Origin: Myxococcales bacterium
Lineage (GTDB): Bacteria > Myxococcota > Polyangia > Fen-1088
NCBI GenBank assembly: GCA_003153875.1
Contig: PMBY01000473.1
Coordinates: 1 to 9,849, forward strand
Direction: 5' to 3'
Length of the DNA: 9,849 nt
Shown: positions 1-5,886 of the stretch, piece by piece
Position numbering within the stretch: the stretch's first letter is position 1
How the letters are laid out: each line of letters opens with the position of its first letter
Notes under the pieces: model-generated
What the model saw: only the letters and a program-made list of their open reading frames with translations
Told to the model about the DNA's origin: nothing
Databases searched by the model: none
Program-made: the position numbers and the translations under genes

Positions 1-76
1 GTTCGGCCAGCGTTGAGGCCACGCCCAGAAATGTCACCGCGCAACGATACACATCGAGTTTCTGAAAGCCGAACAT
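1..76 (-). CDS. Four-helix-bundle protein (23S rRNA intervening-sequence protein type), 5' part only
   Basis: Reading leftwards from an ATG at 76-74, 25 codons are visible before the window ends. They begin MFGFQKLDVYRCAVTFLGVA and continue STLAE. The opening FxFQKLDVYRxAVxFL pattern is what I know from the N-terminus of the S23/IVP four-helix-bundle family, small proteins of about 120 residues first found inside 23S rRNA intervening sequences and now mostly seen as stand-alone genes. Their molecular role is not settled. No clear Shine-Dalgarno precedes the ATG, and the in-frame upstream sequence only translates an Arg/Gly-rich hexamer repeat, so the ATG is the sensible start. The conserved ADQLxRAAxSIxxNIAEG part would lie outside the window, so the call rests on 25 residues. 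No 23S rRNA sequence is visible beside it, so it looks like a stand-alone copy. Confidence 0.68.
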   Translation of the reverse strand, partial: MFGFQKLDVYRCAVTFLGVASTLAE

Positions 77-110
77 GTACGAGTTTCGGCAGCAGAGCGG
101 AAAAGTTGCA

Positions 111-152
111 CGGCCACGGCCACGGCCACGACTACGACCACGGCCACGACCT
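111..152. repeat. Imperfect hexamer tandem repeat, CGRCYA type
   Basis: Seven consecutive six-base units can be read: CGGCCA three times, then CGACTA, CGACCA, CGGCCA and CGACCT. On the minus strand this is a run of TGGCCG/TGGTCG units ending about 35 bases 5' of the ATG of the four-helix-bundle gene, so it sits in that gene's leader or promoter region. The period of six would allow length change by slippage without frame effects. Its translations (His-Gly, Arg-Gly or Val-Ala runs) look like low-complexity by-products, not protein. Confidence 0.8.
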
Positions 153-215
153 CCGTCTTCACCCAGCGGGTGACGGCTTCGTCGCACCAAAAGCCAAGCG
201 CCACGGCTGGTTACT

Positions 216-247
216 CCCTGATCCCGCGCCTTAGCGCGGGATCAGGG
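216..247 (-). terminator. Perfect 14-bp stem hairpin downstream of the 291-2132 gene
   Basis: Bases 216-229 (CCCTGATCCCGCGC) are exactly complementary to 234-247, with a four-base loop CTTA. On the minus strand it lies 43 bases after the TGA of the membrane-protein gene and before the four-helix-bundle gene. Position and strength suggest a transcription terminator or 3' mRNA barrier. Neither side has a T-run, so it is not a textbook intrinsic terminator; it may instead be a processing or stability hairpin, or a dispersed palindromic element. Confidence 0.55.
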
Positions 248-290
248 TCGAGCTCCCTGGAGCCGCCGGAGAACTGGGCTGGTCGATGGT

Positions 291-2132
291 TCACGGGTTC
301 TTGGGAGAAGCCAGCAGAACCCCTCCCAACGCCAGCAGGAACCAATCGTGCGAGATCACTCGCCCCAGGGCGGTACCCAGGTGCCAGCTCAGGTCGGCGG
401 GGGTGATCATAAAGACACTGTAGGTGAAGGCGAGCGCGGCCATGCCTGTGAGCGAGACCACGGCACCGCCGCGACTGCGTCGCCAGTTTCGTACGAAGAC
501 CAAGCTCAACAAGAGACCAACAAGTCCGATCTTGGCGGGCGTTCGTGCCCAGGTTTGGGCGCGGACGGCGTCCCAAATGGTGACGAGTCGGCTCCAGAAC
601 TCGTGCGCCTGCGTGGGGAGCTTGGCCGTGGCGTATGCATCGACGACACCCAGGTGCTTGATCCACAGGCTTTGCAGCGCGGGCGGCACGAATCCCGCAA
701 AGATCAGAGCGCGGTGTGACCAGCGGCGCCGGCGAGAGGGATCGCTGATGACGGTATGGGCGGCGCACAGAACAAAGGCGAGTACGAATCCCTCGCGTTT
801 GATCATGGCCGCAGAAAAGGCGCCGAGCCAGCCGAACCCTTCGGTGTCGTCGTTGCAGAAACCCAGCGCCGCTATCAGCAGACTGAGCGTGACGTAGCTG
901 TCAGCGTAGCCGGTCACGATGACATCAAAGAGATATAGGCCGGGGACGAATGCGAACACCGCTCCTGGCCACCGTCCCAACGTGCGGCGGGCCAGCATGA
1001 ACACCAGGGAAGAGAGCGCAGCAAACAGCACGGAGATTGCGACTGCTGCGCGGCGTTCGTCCCAAGGGCCGAAGGATGAGAAGAAGCTCAGGACGGCCGG
1101 ATAGAGCAGGGGGTAGCCCGGGTGTGCCCATGAGTAGTCTTTGGCGTCCTGGGGGAGCATGCGACCGGAAAAGAAGAGTTGCTTGGCGTGAAAGAACCAG
1201 ATCGATCGTGCGTCCCACTCAAAAATGGGCGAGCGATCGATGAGGTAGATCGCGAAAACGAGAAAACCCAGGCCCAGGACAACCTCGGGTTGCCGTAGCA
1301 CGCAAAGGGCCGCGCGGGCGAGATCGCGCGTCCGCGTCTTGAACGTGCCCTGGCGGACCAGTCGCACCATCGCTGCAACGGCCACTCCCAGGCTGCCGGC
1401 CAGACCCGCGCTGGCGATCGCCGCCGCGGGTAGTGAGACATGAGTCCATGTGGCCAAGGACCAAAGCAGCCCGACCGTCAGTGCTCCAACCAGGATCGCG
1501 GTCGGGAACAACCAACCTGGAGTCAGAGCCGCGACGTATCCGCCAACGCCAGCGAGTTTGCGGATGCCGGCAAGCACGACCAGGCCCACGCCCAGCAAGG
1601 AGACAAACAAGACCAGCGCGCGGACGGGACTGCGCGAAAACGACTGGTGCTCGCGGGGAACCAGCTTGGGCTCGGCAGGAGGACCGAGCAGCTTGGCGGA
1701 CCCGGCCAGCGCGACGCCCGCGGGTGCTGCGGCAAGCGTCACTTGATGAGCGGCTTTTCCGGTGATTCGGCGGGGGTAGAGTCCCTCAGAGAAGCGTTGA
1801 AGAAAGAGCGGATTGTCGCTGATGCTGGGAGCGATCGAGATGGGCTCTTGCGCCGGCAGGCGGCGGTCGATCGCCTCCGCCGCTTCTTCCACAGGAACTC
1901 CACCAAACCCGCGGTCACGTCTGATCTGTGCGTAGTCAGCAACCGGCTGCCCACTGAGCGCATCGGGAAGGTGGGTGTCGACAAGCGTGACGGCCGCCAG
2001 GGCCACGACGAGAGCAAGCGCGGTCTGCCGTGTGGTTGCGCAGACAGGGAAAACGCTCGCCTCGACGCACGCATGCCCAGACGGTGAATCTGCCCGACTT
2101 TCTTGCGTACCGGGATCGGCGTCCATGTTCAC
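291..2132 (-). CDS. Multi-spanning GT-C-like membrane glycosyltransferase, putative
   Basis: A 613-residue inner-membrane protein. After one hydrophobic helix (about 36-52) there is a hydrophilic stretch (about 53-130) containing SEGLYPRR at 115-122, then many membrane segments from about 171 to the C-terminus. The loop at 300-345 carries EWDARSIWFFHAKQLFF with acidic D307, followed by HPGYPLLYP; this arrangement resembles the acidic first-loop motif and downstream H-P element of GT-C enzymes that use polyprenyl-phosphate sugars. Near the end, TPADLSWHLGTALGRV (577-592) matches a 'wHLxTxxxR' pattern I associate with uncharacterised bacterial GT-C-like proteins. The family assignment is from motifs only; donor and acceptor are unknown. 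The start is GTG at 2132, or ATG two codons in; AGGTAG-like GAGGT (minus strand, 2149-2145) lies 12 bases before GTG, and an in-frame TGA just upstream excludes a longer N-terminus. It is divergent from the methyltransferase gene. Confidence 0.72.
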   Translation of the reverse strand: MNMDADPGTQESRADSPSGHACVEASVFPVCATTRQTALALVVALAAVTLVDTHLPDALSGQPVADYAQIRRDRGFGGVPVEEAAEAIDRRLPAQEPISIAPSISDNPLFLQRFSEGLYPRRITGKAAHQVTLAAAPAGVALAGSAKLLGPPAEPKLVPREHQSFSRSPVRALVLFVSLLGVGLVVLAGIRKLAGVGGYVAALTPGWLFPTAILVGALTVGLLWSLATWTHVSLPAAAIASAGLAGSLGVAVAAMVRLVRQGTFKTRTRDLARAALCVLRQPEVVLGLGFLVFAIYLIDRSPIFEWDARSIWFFHAKQLFFSGRMLPQDAKDYSWAHPGYPLLYPAVLSFFSSFGPWDERRAAVAISVLFAALSSLVFMLARRTLGRWPGAVFAFVPGLYLFDVIVTGYADSYVTLSLLIAALGFCNDDTEGFGWLGAFSAAMIKREGFVLAFVLCAAHTVISDPSRRRRWSHRALIFAGFVPPALQSLWIKHLGVVDAYATAKLPTQAHEFWSRLVTIWDAVRAQTWARTPAKIGLVGLLLSLVFVRNWRRSRGGAVVSLTGMAALAFTYSVFMITPADLSWHLGTALGRVISHDWFLLALGGVLLASPKNP

Positions 2133-2202
2133 GGCAGGCAGTTTACCTCAAGCCGCGCCGTCGGTGTTGCGGTTGATGGTGTCGAGGCAGACGTGAAGAA
2201 TC

Positions 2203-2214
2203 GCCGGATCCGGC
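2203..2214. promoter_or_regulatory. 12-bp perfect palindrome, candidate operator
   Basis: GCCGGATCCGGC reads the same on both strands. It is central to the divergent region, about 70 bases from the minus-strand start and 46 from the plus-strand start, so a bound dimer could affect both genes. In high-GC DNA a GC-rich palindrome of this length can arise by chance, and no regulator gene is nearby. Confidence 0.25.
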
Positions 2215-2221
2215 CTCGCGA

Positions 2222-2248
2222 TTGACCTGCGTGACTGCGTGTGATACT
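2222..2248 (+). promoter_or_regulatory. Weak candidate sigma70-type promoter for the methyltransferase gene
   Basis: TTGACC (2222-2227) matches the -35 consensus at five of six positions. GATACT (2243-2248) matches the -10 at four of six and is preceded by TG one base away (2240-2241), an extended -10 arrangement. The 15-base spacer is short. Transcription would begin only a few bases before the GTG at 2260, giving an almost leaderless mRNA, consistent with the absence of a Shine-Dalgarno sequence there. Sigma specificity in this organism is unknown. Confidence 0.3.
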
Positions 2249-2259
2249 TCGGATTCTTC

Positions 2260-3012
2260 GTGGATTTGGTCGAGCAACACGGAAACATCGCGCGCCGGCA
2301 TCCTTGGGAGACAGCTCGCGCCGATTTCTTCCTGCGACTGTGCGCGGGGGAGGAATCGGTGTCGCGGTCGGTCTTGGACGTCGGGGCGGGCGACGCTTGG
2401 TTCGCCACCGGTTTTTGCCAGCGCTACCCGCGCGACCACGTGGTCTGCTGGGACGCGGGTTATACGGCTGAGCGCGTGCGCACGTTGCAGGTAGCAACGC
2501 CGGGACTGACCTACGTCGCGTCGGCTCCCGAGGGACCGTTCGATCTCGTGCTCCTGCTGGACGTACTCGAGCATGTGCAAGACGATGCGGCCTTTCTGCG
2601 CGACGTGCTGGCGCGTCTGCGCGGCGGCGGCACCGTCATCGTCAGCGTACCAGCGTGGCCCTGGCTGTACGGCCCGCATGACGTTCACTTGGGCCACTGC
2701 AGACGCTATTCTCCGGCAGGCGCACGAAGATTGCTGTCCGCAGCGGGGCTCAAGGTCGAGCAGGCAGGGGGACTGTTCCATGCGCTGCTGCCCGCCCGCG
2801 CCCTGGCCGTGCTGGCCGGTCGGCTTTCACCGCACAAGGAGACTGACACTGGGCGTCCAGTGGCCGACCTGGGAAACTGGGGCGCTGGGGCGGCCGTCAC
2901 CCGCGTCCTCGACGGAATCCTACGCCTTGAAGGGCGTGTCTCACAAAGGCTTGCGGCCATGGGAGTGGAAATGCCAGGTCTGAGCTGGTGGGCACGATGT
3001 CGAAAGCTGTAG
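2260..3012 (+). CDS. Class I SAM-dependent methyltransferase
   Basis: A 250-residue cytoplasmic methyltransferase of the Methyltransf_11/12 type. The N-terminal RRHPWETARADFFLRL (12-27) is a frequent lead-in for this group. Motif I is LDVGAGDAWFA (39-49); D65 in CWDAGY lies where the ribose-binding acidic residue at the end of strand 2 is expected; FDLVLLLDVLEHVQDD (94-109) is motif II/post-I. HDVHLGHCRRYS (140-151) matches an H-x-RRY element common in methyltransferases of glycan loci. The C-terminal 70 residues are moderately hydrophobic and may contact membrane or lipid-linked substrate. The start is GTG, with an in-frame TGA at 2242-2244 and no Shine-Dalgarno, so initiation may be leaderless. 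Its end overlaps the GT2 gene, implying coupled translation. The acceptor (a sugar, a polyprenyl lipid or a quinone-like compound) cannot be told from sequence; glycan modification is inferred from neighbours. Confidence 0.85.
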   Translation: MDLVEQHGNIARRHPWETARADFFLRLCAGEESVSRSVLDVGAGDAWFATGFCQRYPRDHVVCWDAGYTAERVRTLQVATPGLTYVASAPEGPFDLVLLLDVLEHVQDDAAFLRDVLARLRGGGTVIVSVPAWPWLYGPHDVHLGHCRRYSPAGARRLLSAAGLKVEQAGGLFHALLPARALAVLAGRLSPHKETDTGRPVADLGNWGAGAAVTRVLDGILRLEGRVSQRLAAMGVEMPGLSWWARCRKL

Positions 3013-3752
3013 TCGTCATTCCTTGCTACCAGGAGGAACAGCGGCTCAAGCACGAGGCGATCGATGTCTTCTGCGCCCACGACATCTCGGTGCTGTTGGT
3101 TGACGATGGTTCCTCCGACGGAACCCTGGCTTTGCTCCGCCAGATCGAGGCGCGGGCGCCGGACAAGATCTCCGTGTTGCCTCTATCGCCGAACCGTGGG
3201 AAGGCCGAGGCCGTTCGACTGGGAATGGTCGAGGCGCTCGCCCGAGGAACCAGCCAGGTTGGCTTCACCGACGCCGACATGGCGACACCTGCGAGCGAAG
3301 TTGTTCGCCTGATTCATGCCCTGGAGGAATCGCCCGCGCTGGCCGTAGTCATGGGCTCACGTATTGCGCGCGCGGGCGCTCGCATCGATCGCAAGCCCGG
3401 CCGTCACTACTTCGGGCGCGTGTTCTCGACCTTGGCCAGCCTGGCGTTGGCCCACCCTTTCTACGATACCCAGTGCGGCGCCAAGGTCTTTCGCGCCGGT
3501 GCGGCCCTGTCCGACGCTGTCGCGTCTCCGTTCTCCTCGCGATGGGCATTCGATGTGGAACTTATTGGCCGCTTGCTGACCGCCCCCAATCCGGTTCCTT
3601 TCGAAGCCTTCTTGGAACTGCCGCTGGTGGCTTGGCACGACGTGGGTGGTTCCAAACTGAGCGTCATCGACAAGCTGCGCACGACCTATGAACTGGGCCG
3701 AATCGCCCGCGCGCTGGCGATTCGGCGCGCCCAGGCCCGGCGAGGCTGCTGA
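2997..3752 (+). CDS. GT2 family glycosyltransferase, DPM1/Alg5-like polyprenyl-phosphate sugar synthase
   Basis: A 251-residue cytoplasmic GT-A fold enzyme. It shows VVVIPCYQE (5-13), VDDGSSDG (35-42), NRGKAEAVRLGM (66-77) and the metal-binding DADMATP (92-98). GSRIARAGARIDR (120-132), YDTQCGAKVFR (156-166), SRWAFDVEL (181-189) and WHDVGGSKL (203-211) closely follow the dolichyl-phosphate beta-glucosyltransferase (Alg5) branch and its bacterial relatives. The family transfers a sugar from a nucleotide donor (UDP-glucose or GDP-mannose) to a polyprenyl phosphate; which sugar is used here is not decidable by eye. There are no C-terminal membrane helices, unlike GtrB-type members. I chose the ATG at 2997 because IPCYQE begins at the usual distance from it; an in-frame GTG at 2988 would add three residues. 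The gene overlaps the methyltransferase by 16 bases and ends 5 bases before the next gene. It likely supplies lipid-linked sugar to the GT-C proteins around it. Confidence 0.88.
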   Translation: MSKAVVVIPCYQEEQRLKHEAIDVFCAHDISVLLVDDGSSDGTLALLRQIEARAPDKISVLPLSPNRGKAEAVRLGMVEALARGTSQVGFTDADMATPASEVVRLIHALEESPALAVVMGSRIARAGARIDRKPGRHYFGRVFSTLASLALAHPFYDTQCGAKVFRAGAALSDAVASPFSSRWAFDVELIGRLLTAPNPVPFEAFLELPLVAWHDVGGSKLSVIDKLRTTYELGRIARALAIRRAQARRGC

Positions 3753-3757
3753 TCCCG

Positions 3758-5644
3758 ATGTTCAACTGGGCCTCCTGTCTGCGGGCCACCTGGACGACAC
3801 GTCTGCGGAACCTCACCGACGCGGGTCTGACTTTTCCGGCGTGGCCCTTGCTCACCAGCTTGTGTGCGCTCGCCGCAGCTGCCGTATTTCTTCCAGCGGG
3901 CACCGCGCGGGCGCTCATCTTCTGGTTGGCCTCGGGTGCGTTTCTGGTGGCGGTCATCTTCGACCGGTTCGGGTGTGTGGAATGGATCACCTCCGGCCTC
4001 ATGGCTTCGTTTGTGCTTTTCTCTCTGCTGGGACCGGTGGCCTGGCCGTGGGGACTTCCCCCGCACTGGGCGGTATTGGCGGTCATGGCGGCCGCTCTTG
4101 TGCGCGAGTGGCGAAGCAAGCCGCGTGTCTTGACCATTCACGCTGGGACCGTGGATCTGGCCGCCGCATGTGTGATGGCGCTCGTCTCGCTTCCGATTGC
4201 CATCATATGCAAGCGCAACGGATTCGAGCCCGATGGGGTGTTCGTCGGTAGACACTACTTCGTCGGCGACAGCTACTATTTCTACAGCTTCGCTGAGGCA
4301 TTTGTGAATGGGCACCACTTGCCGGTCGAAGTCCCATTTGTCGCGGGAGCGCAGAACGCCTACCGCACCTGGCTGCATGCGGGGTTCGGCGGACTGCGTT
4401 TGCTGACTGGGGCGCCGTCGCCGGTTGCGGGGATAGTCCTGTTTCCGGTGCTCTTCTTGGCCACGCAGGGGATGGCGGTGTGGAGTTTCGTTCGCTCCTC
4501 TGGCAGCGGAACCTCGGCGCTTTCCGCCACCCTTGCCGGTGCGCTCGCGATCGCCCTCTTTATTCTGCGCCCTGATCTATCAATCTATCCGACCACGCAG
4601 GGCTTCGCTCTGGGCGCGCTTTTTTTCGTGGGGTGGCTCTGGCGCGGCCCCTCTCCATCGGTCGCGCAGCGGATCCTGTCCCTGGGGGCGGCCCTGGTGG
4701 TTGTCATGGGTCATGGATTGACGGGCGCGGCCGCGGTCGCGTTTGTGGGAGCGCGCAGTGCGCAGAGTCTACTGGCCAAGGATACCCGGCGATTGGGGGC
4801 GTTGTTTTTGGTCGCGTCGACTGGGCTGGGGCTTGCTTTCCTTGTCGTCAATCGTCTGCCCTACCCTGGGACTTCCCATGCGGCCACCTGGTCCTCGATG
4901 TCACATGGAGTGTGGGCGTTTCTCGACGGTTGGCCCTTGCTTTTACTCATCATCGCTGGCGCCGCGCTGGCCTGGCGTACGGGGGGAGCGGTGCCGATCG
5001 TGTTGCTCGGCATGGGCCTCTTGTTCAGGATTGGCGCCGAACTCCGGGTGGATGCCAGCGAAGCCGATTTTTTTCGAGTGAACGCGGATCGGTTCGTGTT
5101 CTTTTCCTGTGCGGCGCTGGCTCTGGCCCTGGTGGGTACCTGCCGCCGCCGGTTGGCATTGGTGATTGTGCTCGTCATGGGAGTGTTTGCGGGTTGGCGA
5201 AGTCAGACAGCACCGACTTGGCTCGCTATCGCTGGGCTCGCAACCGGTGAGGCCAGGCGCGTCGAACCGCAAGTCTTGCGACTCTTTCAAGAGATTCGCC
5301 AGAAGACGCCCGCCAACGCGCGCATCATGACCAATGTGGCGCTGAACGCTCTGCCTGCTTTTACGGGCCGGGTGCAATCCCCAGTGGGACCCAACCTTTG
5401 GGCAATGGGCATGATCAAACCCAGTCAATTCGAGGCGCGCGTGAAGGACCAGGCGCGGTTCGCCGCGGCTTCTGCTACGGAGAAGATTGCGATCATGGAT
5501 CGCGGCGAATACAGCCACGCCCTGCTGCGGGCGAATCTGGCTGTCGGCCAGGTTTCCTCCTGGGTCCAGTCCCAATTTCCGGCCGGCTCCGTTGACGTGC
5601 TGTACGCCGATGGCGACTCCGTTCTCCTCGCTCGCCGCCGGTAG
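3758..5644 (+). CDS. Multi-spanning membrane protein with C-terminal extracytoplasmic domain, possibly GT-C-like
   Basis: A 628-residue protein that I cannot assign to a named family. Hydrophobic segments run from about 30 to 150 and again from about 215 to 490. Between them is a polar loop (about 152-205) with the acidic, aromatic motif GDSYYFYSFAEAFVNG (170-185), which is where GT-C enzymes place their catalytic acid; this is suggestive only. A further loop holds RVDASEADFFRVNADRF. The last 135 residues or so are soluble, probably periplasmic, with PANARIMTNVALNALPAFTGR reminiscent of the tail domain of bacterial GT-C/YfhO-like proteins. The ATG is 5 bases after the GT2 stop, with GAGG at 3742-3745 about 12 bases upstream, so it belongs to the same operon as the methyltransferase and GT2 genes. 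A role as flippase partner, polymerase or glycosyltransferase in the same glycan pathway is possible. Base usage is somewhat less GC-extreme than in the genes from 5883 onwards. Confidence 0.65.
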   Translation: MFNWASCLRATWTTRLRNLTDAGLTFPAWPLLTSLCALAAAAVFLPAGTARALIFWLASGAFLVAVIFDRFGCVEWITSGLMASFVLFSLLGPVAWPWGLPPHWAVLAVMAAALVREWRSKPRVLTIHAGTVDLAAACVMALVSLPIAIICKRNGFEPDGVFVGRHYFVGDSYYFYSFAEAFVNGHHLPVEVPFVAGAQNAYRTWLHAGFGGLRLLTGAPSPVAGIVLFPVLFLATQGMAVWSFVRSSGSGTSALSATLAGALAIALFILRPDLSIYPTTQGFALGALFFVGWLWRGPSPSVAQRILSLGAALVVVMGHGLTGAAAVAFVGARSAQSLLAKDTRRLGALFLVASTGLGLAFLVVNRLPYPGTSHAATWSSMSHGVWAFLDGWPLLLLIIAGAALAWRTGGAVPIVLLGMGLLFRIGAELRVDASEADFFRVNADRFVFFSCAALALALVGTCRRRLALVIVLVMGVFAGWRSQTAPTWLAIAGLATGEARRVEPQVLRLFQEIRQKTPANARIMTNVALNALPAFTGRVQSPVGPNLWAMGMIKPSQFEARVKDQARFAAASATEKIAIMDRGEYSHALLRANLAVGQVSSWVQSQFPAGSVDVLYADGDSVLLARRR

Positions 5645-5882
5645 TCGCTGTCGTGGGAGTGGCGCCAAGTTCGTGGCTAGCGCACTTGGCCCGGGCAACA
5701 GTCCGGAGATAGAACTCCGCTCGGGTATAGGGATAGTTTGGACGTGTAGGTGAATGTAGTTTACGTAAGATCCGTTATCAGCGATTTTTGCGGATGCGAT
5801 TTGCTGAAGGCAAAAGGGCGCTTCTTTCGCCTATGCTCCCTATGCTCGCCCTGCTGGCGCGACTGCGGTACGCTGCCGGCCG
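5645..5882. other. Gap between the two plus-strand gene groups
   Basis: This 238-base stretch is visibly richer in A and T than its neighbours, especially 5730-5830, which fits a promoter region for the second gene group. TTGGAC (5738-5743) with TTACGT (5761-5766) at 17-base spacing is a poor sigma70 match, and TAAGAT (5766-5771) is a lone -10-like hexamer, so I do not call a promoter. It also holds the stem-loop at 5664-5690 and most of the small ORF at 5794-5886. Confidence 0.45.
5664..5690 (+). terminator. Weak stem-loop after the 3758-5644 gene
   Basis: GCCAAGT (5664-5670) and ACTTGGC (5684-5690) form a perfect 7-bp stem with a 13-base loop, 19 bases after the TAG. No T-run follows, so it is at best a weak or Rho-assisted terminator. 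Its location at the end of the first plus-strand gene group is the main reason for listing it. Confidence 0.25.
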
Positions 5883-5886
5883 GTGA
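5794..5886 (+). other. Small membrane-helix ORF just before the 5883 gene; leader peptide or GT39 remnant
   Basis: ATG at 5794 opens a 30-codon frame ending KRALLSPMLPMLALLARLRY followed by AAGR and TGA at 5884-5886. That frame is open back to a stop at 5734-5736. Its stop overlaps the GTG start of the next gene (GGTGA), as in translational coupling. The hydrophobic 'LLSPMLPMLALLARL' looks like the RYLLPALPxLALLAAL helix that comes shortly before the soluble tail of many GT39 proteins, and the next gene resembles just such a tail. So it may be a relic joined by a frameshift, or simply a short leader. No Shine-Dalgarno is seen. Confidence 0.3.

Larger units (their letters stand above)
2133..2259. 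promoter_or_regulatory. Divergent intergenic control region with several short repeats
   Basis: This stretch separates the minus-strand membrane-protein gene from the plus-strand methyltransferase gene and must carry both promoters if both are independently transcribed. It holds a 12-bp palindrome GCCGGATCCGGC (2203-2214), an inverted pair GAAGAATC (2195-2202) / GATTCTTC (2252-2259), and a tandem pair CTGCGTGA CTGCGTGT (2227-2242). I see no convincing minus-strand promoter. The repeats are direct observations; a regulatory role is inferred from position. Confidence 0.5.

Noticed and set aside
111..152. Tandem repeat as a possible CRISPR or integron element
   Set aside because: Six-base units without spacers, so neither a CRISPR array nor a recombination site.
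34..204. Minus-strand 56-codon frame with a Val/Ala run, starting at GTG 204
   Set aside because: It is only the translation of the hexamer repeat and of the four-helix-bundle gene's leader in another frame, and it overlaps the better-supported ATG frame at 76.
13..234. Plus-strand frame with His-Gly repeats that looks like a metal-binding protein
   Set aside because: The histidines come from the CGGCCA hexamer repeat. There is no ribosome-binding site or conserved domain, and the minus-strand four-helix-bundle reading overlaps it.
1..290. Possible 23S rRNA intervening sequence because of the IVP-type gene
   Set aside because: No rRNA-like sequence is present in the window on either side of the gene, so it is treated as a stand-alone gene.
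1440..2087. Long plus-strand open frame opposite the 291-2132 gene
   Set aside because: Its product is Arg/Gln/Asp-rich with no motifs, while the minus strand gives a coherent multi-spanning membrane protein. It is a high-GC antisense shadow.
2143..2781. Minus-strand open frame opposite the methyltransferase gene
   Set aside because: The plus strand has clear SAM-binding motifs; the antisense product has no recognisable feature.
4943..5698. Minus-strand open frame opposite the end of the 3758-5644 gene
   Set aside because: Low-complexity, His/Arg/Gln-rich product and no conserved motif; the plus-strand frame is continuous and hydrophobic with sensible topology.
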